This document shows, piece by piece, positions 58,190 to 64,000 of a DNA stretch of 64,000 bases. Below the pieces are notes generated by a model that was given only the letters and a program-made list of their open reading frames with translations, had not been told where the DNA came from and ran no database searches. Origin of the DNA: Endozoicomonas sp. Mp262 (GTDB lineage: Bacteria > Pseudomonadota > Gammaproteobacteria > Pseudomonadales > Endozoicomonadaceae); the NCBI RefSeq assembly GCF_025643335.1, contig NZ_CP092489.1, forward strand, positions 3,606,501 through 3,670,500, read 5' to 3'. The first letter of the stretch is position 1, and every line of letters begins with the position of its first letter. The translations under genes were made by a program, and so were the position numbers.

Positions 58190-58474
58190 TTAAAACCAGC
58201 TAATAACCTTGTCATGTTCTGTGGTTAGATGAACGAATTGACCGTAGTCAACTGCAGTCACCGGTAAAGTGGATGGTGTGACTCCCCGGGCTAAATGATC
58301 AGTTTCCAGGCAATAACAGGAGACTGTGCACGCAAGTTTTTTGATCTGTTCCGCGGCAGCCTGTAATAAGTAGACGCCATCCTCTATTAGCAGGATGCTA
58401 TCATCGGGTGCCAGGGCCTGCTGGCATAAGGTAAAAGGCTGACCGGGTTTGTTGATAAGATGAAGTGTGGTCAT
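58190..58474 (-). CDS. tusB: TusB sulfurtransferase subunit
   Basis: A 94-residue subunit of the TusBCD complex. The N-terminus MTTLHLINKPG is typical. LLIEDGVYLL and CYCLETDHLARG fit the family. The start codon overlaps the tusC stop (TAATG). Confidence 0.9.
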   Translation of the reverse strand: MTTLHLINKPGQPFTLCQQALAPDDSILLIEDGVYLLQAAAEQIKKLACTVSCYCLETDHLARGVTPSTLPVTAVDYGQFVHLTTEHDKVISWF

Positions 58475-58833
58475 TAAAAACTCAGTATCTTGCCATGTTG
58501 ATTTATAAATTCCGGCAGCTTCTCCGGTGATACCAGCTGAAATGAGGTGATAAGGTGGGTGGTGGCAATATGACGCTCTTCCAGGGACTGGCTATCAACA
58601 TAGATATGTTCCACGCCATATAAAGGGAGTGATTGTAACAGGGCCGTGAGTTTTTTTCTGGGAAGCTGTTCCGGTGCCTGGTGGCCCAGCAACTGATAAA
58701 CGCCATCCCCCATAAGCAGCAGGGAGGTTGGGATATCATAGGATGCTGAAATAAAAACAGCATCCAGGGCTTCCCTTGCTGCCTGTCCCTGATAGGGAGC
58801 CTTGGTGGAGATAATGCAAAGTGAGCTGGTCAT
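58474..58833 (-). CDS. tusC: TusC sulfurtransferase subunit
   Basis: A 119-residue subunit of TusBCD. The start ATG 58833 lies one base after the tusD stop, GCATAATATG. APYQGQAAREALDAVF, LLLMGDGVYQLL and GVEHIYVDSQSL are DsrF/TusC-like. Confidence 0.9.
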   Translation of the reverse strand: MTSSLCIISTKAPYQGQAAREALDAVFISASYDIPTSLLLMGDGVYQLLGHQAPEQLPRKKLTALLQSLPLYGVEHIYVDSQSLEERHIATTHLITSFQLVSPEKLPEFINQHGKILSF

Positions 58834-58834
58834 A

Positions 58835-59227
58835 TTATGCCCCAAAGGTAATTAAACGATCGGCTTCCATTGAGGCTTCCACTAGCTGGCCGAGTCCTGA
58901 TAACTGATAGGTGTCAGCCAGATTATTGCTGGTTAGCTGATAACGGGTGGACTCACGGTCATCAACAATACCTCTCCGCAGAGCCGCTGCGATGCACACA
59001 ACCGCATCAATACTGTGAGTACGGATAAATGACTGCCACTCCTTTGGAATGTTTTGTTCATCCTGGGGCGGGACAGAGAGTGTTGTTGCCGTATTGACAC
59101 CATCCTGATAAAAAAAGATACGGATGATTTCATGCCCGGCGGCAAGGGTGGCTTTAGCAAAGTGCAAGGCAGACAAAGGCGCCTGGCTATTACTGGGAGA
59201 GCCATAAATGGCTAGAGCGAATTTCAC
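58835..59227 (-). CDS. tusD: TusD sulfurtransferase subunit
   Basis: A 130-residue DsrE-fold subunit of TusBCD that receives persulfide from TusA. It opens with MKFALAIYGSP, has EIIRIFFYQDGV, and the active Cys is in AVVCIAAALRRGI. First gene of the tusDCBE cluster, on the minus strand. Confidence 0.92.
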   Translation of the reverse strand: MKFALAIYGSPSNSQAPLSALHFAKATLAAGHEIIRIFFYQDGVNTATTLSVPPQDEQNIPKEWQSFIRTHSIDAVVCIAAALRRGIVDDRESTRYQLTSNNLADTYQLSGLGQLVEASMEADRLITFGA

Positions 59228-59249
59228 CTAATTACTCCAGAGCGATAAA

Positions 59250-59275
59250 AAAAGCCCCGCTTAGCGGGGCTTAAC
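59250..59275 (-). terminator. Terminator after yccA
   Basis: AGCCCCGC and GCGGGGCT form a perfect 8-bp stem around TTA. On the minus strand it is followed by TTTTTTT. It separates yccA from tusDCBE. Confidence 0.85.
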
Positions 59276-59291
59276 TATAAGTAGATCAGCC

Positions 59292-59960
59292 TTAATCGTC
59301 ACTCATACCGAGCAAGGCCAGTAAATGGATGAATAAGTTATAGATATCAAGATACAGGGAAACAGTTGCCCGGATATAATTGGTTTCCCCGCCATGAATA
59401 ATGCGGCTGGTATCAAACAGGATCATACCTGACATCAGCAGTACAATACCCGCTGACAGGGCCATCTGAGCTGCCGGGGCATGGAAGAACATCAGGGCGA
59501 TGCCTGCAACCAGGGCTACTATTAAGCCAACAAAAAGGAAGCCTCCCATAAATGAGAAGTCTTTTCGGGTTGTCACCACATAGGCGGACAGGGCGAAAAA
59601 GACTAATGCGGTGCCACCAAGGGCCTGCATAATAAGCTGTGAGCCATTGGCCAGGGCCAGATAGTGGTTCAGCATGGGCCCCAGGGCCGCGCCGAGTACA
59701 CCTGTGAAAGCAAATATCGCCACAATGCCTTTGCTGGAGTCTGCAGTTTTATTGACTACAAACAGCAGGCCAAAGCCCACCAGGCTCAGAACCAGGCCGG
59801 TGATATGACTGATTTGCAGGGCCATGGCAACACCGGCGGTGACGGCACTGAAGAGCAGTGTCATGCCCAGTAACATATAGGTGTTACGGAGCACCTTATT
59901 GATTTCTATGCCAATGCCGGGTGCGGTATGGGCTGTTGCTATTGCCGGTTTACGTTCCAT
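59292..59960 (-). CDS. yccA: Bax inhibitor-1 family membrane protein, YccA-like
   Basis: A 222-residue protein with seven hydrophobic segments. EINKVLRNTYMLLGMTLLFSA begins the family region and ends with DIYNLFIHLLALLG, the BI-1 signature with a charged C-terminus (MSDD). In E. coli YccA interacts with and slows FtsH. In this window and in E. coli a tRNA-Ser gene and tus genes lie next to it. Confidence 0.93.
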   Translation of the reverse strand: MERKPAIATAHTAPGIGIEINKVLRNTYMLLGMTLLFSAVTAGVAMALQISHITGLVLSLVGFGLLFVVNKTADSSKGIVAIFAFTGVLGAALGPMLNHYLALANGSQLIMQALGGTALVFFALSAYVVTTRKDFSFMGGFLFVGLIVALVAGIALMFFHAPAAQMALSAGIVLLMSGMILFDTSRIIHGGETNYIRATVSLYLDIYNLFIHLLALLGMSDD

Positions 59961-60177
59961 ATTATTAATATCCTCACGTCAGGTGGTACTTATAGTATAT
60001 CAAACCCTGGGAGCAGGGTTATAGCCCAGTGTAAAGGGTACATGATGTTATTATCGGCTCATTATGGGTCAATCCCGAATGTTTATAAAGTAATCTATAG
60101 AAAAAGATGGGCTAAGAAGTTGACAGAAAACGAAAAATCATTATTATTTGCCTCGCCCTGAAGCACAGGGCAACACC

Positions 60178-60268
60178 GGAGGGATGGCAGAGCGGTTGAA
60201 TGCACCGGTCTTGAAAACCGGCATAGGTTAGTAGCCTATCCAGGGTTCGAATCCCTGTCCCTCCGCCA
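60178..60268 (+). tRNA. tRNA-Ser (TGA)
   Basis: A 91-nt class II tRNA: acceptor GGAGGGA/TCCCTCC, anticodon stem CCGGT/ACCGG with loop CTTGAAA (anticodon TGA), long variable arm, T-arm CAGGGTTCGAATCCCTG, encoded CCA. Confidence 0.97.
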
Positions 60269-60275
60269 TATTGAA

Positions 60276-60312
60276 AACCCCTTGTAAATCAGCGATTGCA
60301 AGGGGTTTTTTC
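60276..60312 (+). terminator. tRNA-Ser terminator
   Basis: AACCCCTTG and CAAGGGGTT form a 9-bp stem around 14 bases, followed by six T residues (TTTTTT). Confidence 0.9.
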
Positions 60313-60408
60313 GTATCTGTGATTATTCGTCCGGTGAAAATGTTATTTCGGCTGGATTTGTAGATTCTGAAGTAGTTACTTTCTGGTAGTTTGGTAGCTG
60401 CGCTGTTG

Positions 60409-60648
60409 TCATTTCTTTTTTATAAGACAAAGAGTTACAGCAGTGATTGCAATACACACTACAAGCACCGCACCCACAATAGATGCTCCTGTGACAGTTC
60501 CTGAACTTACACCACTTCTAGCAACATTCATTACAGTAGAAGTGCCATTACCTACGACTGTTGTAGTCATTATTGTGGATGCGTTCTGAGCAAATAAACC
60601 AGATAATCTTTTTATGAAAAATAAAGATATTGATAGTTGAGAGGTCAA
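60409..60648 (-). CDS. Small membrane protein of unknown function (uncertain)
   Basis: A 79-residue frame from a TTG; an ATG at 60570 would shorten it to 53 residues. The C-terminal segment GASIVGAVLVVCIAITAVTLCLIKKK is a clear transmembrane helix with a Lys stop-transfer end. The preceding Gly/Ser/Thr/Val-rich stretch is of unknown type. No family; no strong ribosome site. Confidence 0.4.
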   Translation of the reverse strand: MTSQLSISLFFIKRLSGLFAQNASTIMTTTVVGNGTSTVMNVARSGVSSGTVTGASIVGAVLVVCIAITAVTLCLIKKK

Positions 60649-60748
60649 TACTTTGGCAGCAGAACATAAACAGTACTTTAGTTTTTCTTTATAACTATTT
60701 ATGATGCTGTATACCTTAACTCAATAAATCTAATAATAATTAAGTGTT

Positions 60749-60949
60749 ATGAAAAAGTTAGGATCATCGATATTTGATTGGTTATTTGATGTACGGGGAT
60801 GGCTGGATTCAATAGGAAATAACGCAGTGGCAATAATGCTGCTGGCCCTGATGGTTGTTGCCTATGGAATGATGTCAGAAATAGGCCCCTGTGAAGAGGC
60901 GTGCATTGACTGGGACCTCAAGTTGAAAACCATAGCCGTTTCGGGGTGA
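60749..60949 (+). CDS. Small membrane protein of unknown function
   Basis: A 66-residue frame with one transmembrane helix (NAVAIMLLALMVVAYGMMSEIG) and two Cys residues after it (CEEACIDWD). The weak ribosome site makes the call uncertain. Unrelated to the cas3 gene that follows. Confidence 0.45.
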   Translation: MKKLGSSIFDWLFDVRGWLDSIGNNAVAIMLLALMVVAYGMMSEIGPCEEACIDWDLKLKTIAVSG

Positions 60950-61293
60950 GCTGCTCTTTGTAAAACCTTTGGAAGCGCTGAATAGATGGTGGATGCGGTA
61001 TAGGGAAGTAGAAAACTACTAATAAATAGGGCGCTGTTTTTAGCCCATACCCAGCGCACCACTAAACTTCGGTGGCTTCCCAGCCACTGAATTTAGTAAA
61101 CGCATTGAAATAAAGTGCTAATTATACTGTAGCGATGATTTTTTATTCTTTCGTGAATCAATTTTTTGCGTGTCATGGCTATTACTTTCTTGTTAGGCAA
61201 TGATATTTCATGGTTTTCATTATTTAATCATTTGCTAGATATCAAATTGATTACTTCATTTTGGTGAGACAATGGAGTCGTTTTTTAAAGGTA
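60950..61293. other. Intergenic region upstream of cas3
   Basis: No gene seen in 344 bp. GTGGC...GCCAC at 61068-61080 forms a small hairpin. No repeats like a CRISPR array are visible. The last 200 bp are AT-rich and may contain the cas3 promoter. Confidence 0.4.
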
Positions 61294-64000
61294 ATGTTGA
61301 GTGATGAGGATTTAGTGAAAGAAATACCTGATTATTACAAGTATTGGGGAAAGGCTGGAAAGTCTGATGGTCAGTATGGTGATAAAAGTTATCACTTATT
61401 GCCTTACCATTGCTTGGATGTCGCTGCTGTTGGCTACTACTTGCTCGATCCAAATAAAGCTCTATCTCGACAGCTGGCAATGTCACTAGAGGTTGATACG
61501 GGGTGGTTGCAGAACTGGTTTACCTTTTGTTTGGCCTTGCATGATGTAGGTAAATTTTGCCGGGCATTTCAGAATTTAGTGCCTGGTTTATCTGAGCAGC
61601 TGGTGCCTTATGAAGAAAATTGTGAACTTTATGATTCCAGCAAGGCCAGGCATGATTCTCTGGGGTTTGGCTTATGGCAGAAAATATTAGTTAAACGCCT
61701 TAGAGACGTTGTGCCTGTAAAGAGTGCTGTAATTAAAAGTTGGCTGGAAGTGGTGTGTGGTCACCATGGCCAGCCACCTAAAAATAATATACATATTCGA
61801 TCATTACTGCTTGCTGATGATGAACGATCTGCTGAAGCCTTCGTTCGGGATTTGATAACTTTATTGGAGCCAGATTTTACTCCCCTTGAGAAGATTGATA
61901 GAAATGCATTAGCACGGGGTTCATGGCAGCTGGCTGGTATAGCTGTATTAGCGGACTGGCTTGGATCAGATCAAACAGTTTTTCAATATAAGCCTGACCC
62001 TATACCTCTGGAAGATTATTGGGAAAAAATCGCGATAAAACAGGCTAAAAAAACGCTGGATAAAGCTGCATTTAAACCTCGTCAGGTAGAGGCATTTACC
62101 TCTATTCAACAGCAATTTGATTTTATTGAAACACCTACCCCTCTTCAGGATTTTGCTCAGAAGGTGATGATTGTTAATGAACCACAGCTTTTTATTCTGG
62201 AGGATGTAACAGGTGCAGGTAAAACCGAGGCAGCAATGATACTCACTCACCGGTTGATGAGTGTTGGCCTTGCGCAGGGGTTGTATGTAGGGCTTCCGAC
62301 TATGGCAACTGCCAATGCTATGTATAGCCGGTTAGCGGCAAGCTATCGGTCACTTTATTCCAGTACGGAGCGAGAGCCACCTTCACTGGTGCTCGCTCAT
62401 GGTGCAAGTCAATTATCTGAGGCCTTTCGGCAATCTGTACAGATTAATGAGCAACCGCAAGATCAGGATTATGATAAAGATGATTATTCGGCCTCAGCTT
62501 ACTGTAATGCCTGGCTGGCTGATAGCCGAAAAAAAGCGTTATTGGCAGATATTGGGGTAGGTACTATCGATCAGGCTTTGCTGGCAATTTTACCGGCTAA
62601 ACATCAGTCCTTAAGACTCTTAGGGTTATCGGGCAAGGTATTACTGGTAGATGAAGTTCATGCCTATGACACGTATATGCAGCAGCTACTTTCTGTTTTA
62701 TTAAAGGCTCATGCGGCACAAGGAGGCAGTGTTATTTTGATGTCCGCGACCTTGCCTAGTGCTCTCAGGAAAAAACTGGTAGATGCTTATGCTTCAGGTC
62801 TACATAGTGATGCGTATTCAGTGGCATTAAATGAAACAAGTGCTTACCCATTGGTATCTCATTACCGGCGCATGTCGGGTTTGCTTGAATACCGGGTGGA
62901 TACCCGGGATAGTGTTCGTCGATCCGTAAAGGTAAAACATATTACCAGTGAAGAAGATGCTATTCAGGTAATAAAGCAGGCAGTAAGAGTTGGCCGCTGT
63001 ATTTGCTGGGTTCGAAATACTGTTAATGATGCTCTTTCTGTATTTCAAAAGTTAAGTCAGGATCAAACGCTAAAAGACTGTTTGACATTGTTCCATAGTC
63101 GATTTGCGATGATAGATCGCCAATCTATAGAATGTGATGTAATTGATCGCTTTGGTAAACGGTCAAAACAGGAGGTGCGTAGGGGGCAAATCCTGATTGC
63201 TACTCAAGTTGTGGAGCAAAGCCTGGATCTGGATTTTGATGTAATGATATCAGATTTGGCACCCATTGATTTACTCATTCAGCGAGCAGGGCGGCTACAA
63301 AGGCATATCCGTGATAAATCAGGAAATCCTTTGGAAGGTAGTCAAAATGATCTTCGAGATGGGCCCTGTCTTTATCTGCTTTCTCCAGATCCTGAAGCAG
63401 TAGAAGATAAAAACTGGCTACGTTATGTGTTACCGGGAACACAGTCTGTCTATAAACATGTAGGCCAGCTCTGGCTAACCAGCAAGCTGCTTCGAGATAA
63501 AAAAGGTTTCAGGATGCCTGAAGATGCGCGTTATCTTATTGAGGGAGTTTATGGTGAAGTGGCACAAGACTTGATACCTGCCGTTTTGGAGGAGGTGTCG
63601 CAGGAAGCGGAGGCTGAAGAAATCTCCCGGCGTAATATGGGGAATTTTAACCGGCTTCTCATGGAAAAAGGGTATAACCTGGCCAGTGGTGGGAAATGCA
63701 GTGGTTGGGATAATGATATCAATATTCCTACTCGCTTATCGGCAAATAGCATAACTGTTGTGTTGGTAAAACCTGATGGGCAGGGTGAATTACAGCCCTA
63801 TGCAGAAAGGGGTGATCATCCATGGGCGCTGAGTCAGATTAATTTACCGATAGAATTGTGGGAGCAGGCTAAAGAAAAAATTCCAGGTGATTGGGTAATA
63901 ACAGTAGAGCAATTAAAACAGAGTCAACCATCCGTGAAATGGCTCCCGGTATTTCCCTTGATTGGAGATATAGTGAATAACTATTGTCCAAATAGAGGTT
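61294..64000 (+). CDS. cas3: CRISPR-associated helicase-nuclease Cas3, type I-E-like; cut by window end
   Basis: The frame from ATG 61294 is open to the last base, giving at least 902 residues. The HD nuclease domain has YWGKAG, LLPYHCLDVAAVG (compare E. coli YHCLDVAAV), LALHDVGKFCRAFQ and GHHG near residue 156. The helicase has Walker A VTGAGKTEAA (near 306-315), DEVHAYD (near 453), MSATLP and VVEQSLDLDFD ... LIQRAGRLQRH (motif VI). This is the HD-first type I-E layout. Cas3 is recruited by Cascade and degrades target DNA. The neighbouring genes (cse1-cas6e and an array) would be expected after the window end. GTG/TTG starts upstream at 61261-61264 are possible. Confidence 0.94.
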   Translation, partial: MLSDEDLVKEIPDYYKYWGKAGKSDGQYGDKSYHLLPYHCLDVAAVGYYLLDPNKALSRQLAMSLEVDTGWLQNWFTFCLALHDVGKFCRAFQNLVPGLSEQLVPYEENCELYDSSKARHDSLGFGLWQKILVKRLRDVVPVKSAVIKSWLEVVCGHHGQPPKNNIHIRSLLLADDERSAEAFVRDLITLLEPDFTPLEKIDRNALARGSWQLAGIAVLADWLGSDQTVFQYKPDPIPLEDYWEKIAIKQAKKTLDKAAFKPRQVEAFTSIQQQFDFIETPTPLQDFAQKVMIVNEPQLFILEDVTGAGKTEAAMILTHRLMSVGLAQGLYVGLPTMATANAMYSRLAASYRSLYSSTEREPPSLVLAHGASQLSEAFRQSVQINEQPQDQDYDKDDYSASAYCNAWLADSRKKALLADIGVGTIDQALLAILPAKHQSLRLLGLSGKVLLVDEVHAYDTYMQQLLSVLLKAHAAQGGSVILMSATLPSALRKKLVDAYASGLHSDAYSVALNETSAYPLVSHYRRMSGLLEYRVDTRDSVRRSVKVKHITSEEDAIQVIKQAVRVGRCICWVRNTVNDALSVFQKLSQDQTLKDCLTLFHSRFAMIDRQSIECDVIDRFGKRSKQEVRRGQILIATQVVEQSLDLDFDVMISDLAPIDLLIQRAGRLQRHIRDKSGNPLEGSQNDLRDGPCLYLLSPDPEAVEDKNWLRYVLPGTQSVYKHVGQLWLTSKLLRDKKGFRMPEDARYLIEGVYGEVAQDLIPAVLEEVSQEAEAEEISRRNMGNFNRLLMEKGYNLASGGKCSGWDNDINIPTRLSANSITVVLVKPDGQGELQPYAERGDHPWALSQINLPIELWEQAKEKIPGDWVITVEQLKQSQPSVKWLPVFPLIGDIVNNYCPNRG

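Noticed and set aside
61256-63752. Several short minus-strand frames inside cas3.
   Set aside because: They are shadows of the long open frame of cas3, which carries all expected motifs.

Overview
The window looks like a chromosomal segment of a marine, host-associated gammaproteobacterium. The best guess is Endozoicomonas or a close relative in Endozoicomonadaceae. The housekeeping genes are typically gammaproteobacterial: serS, feoABC, nrtR-pncAB, ffs-dnaX-ybaB-recR, tmcA, pdxH, gsk, ptrA and tusDCB-tusE-yccA-tRNA-Ser. Between them lie AT-rich genes for eukaryote-like proteins and many insertion sequences, a mix known from Endozoicomonas genomes. The assignment is inferred from gene content only; no database was searched.

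Layout. 1-11 kb is an accessory block. It holds an unrecognised Lys-rich protein, an IS21 element inside a RelE/HigB-type toxin remnant whose NadS/HigA-like antitoxin survives, and an inositol-polyphosphate-kinase-like gene split in two by a DDE-type IS. A eukaryotic-type protein kinase gene follows, then an apbE fragment cut by an IS982 element. 11-24 kb is mostly core: a methyltransferase, tRNA-Arg, serS, a MATE transporter, a sodium symporter, a PhyH oxygenase, a POT-like transporter and the feoABC operon. 24-36 kb is a second accessory block. It holds a mazEF-like pair, a decayed and an intact IS1380 copy in the same orientation, an ISKra4-type element, an attC-like hairpin, a secreted RING-H2 protein ending in a CaaX-like tetrapeptide, the NAD-salvage set nrtR/pncA/pncB, a secreted TRAF/MATH-domain protein and a frameshifted IS630 element. 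36-61 kb is again largely core: SRP RNA, dnaX-ybaB-recR, tRNA-Pro, a cyclophilin lipoprotein, tmcA, a glutaredoxin, a Tus-like replication-terminator protein, pdxH, gsk, ptrA, a GMC oxidoreductase with a Tat-targeted partner, a crotonase-family hydrolase, a deoxynucleoside kinase, the tus sulfur-relay genes, yccA and tRNA-Ser. From 61.3 kb to the window edge runs a type I-E-like cas3, cut off by the window.

The likely most novel content is the set of eukaryote-like candidate host-interaction genes: the IPK-like protein, its neighbouring kinase, the RING-CaaX protein and the MATH protein. They form no visible operon, sit next to insertion sequences, and some are broken. Target-site duplications let three insertions be resolved exactly: IS21 at 2166-4295, the DDE IS at 5317-6922 and IS1380 at 31248-32918. 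Removing the second restores a single 407-codon reading frame. Two unrelated palindromic MITE-like elements, at 18322-18586 and 44137-44300, are further structures that gene annotation does not explain.
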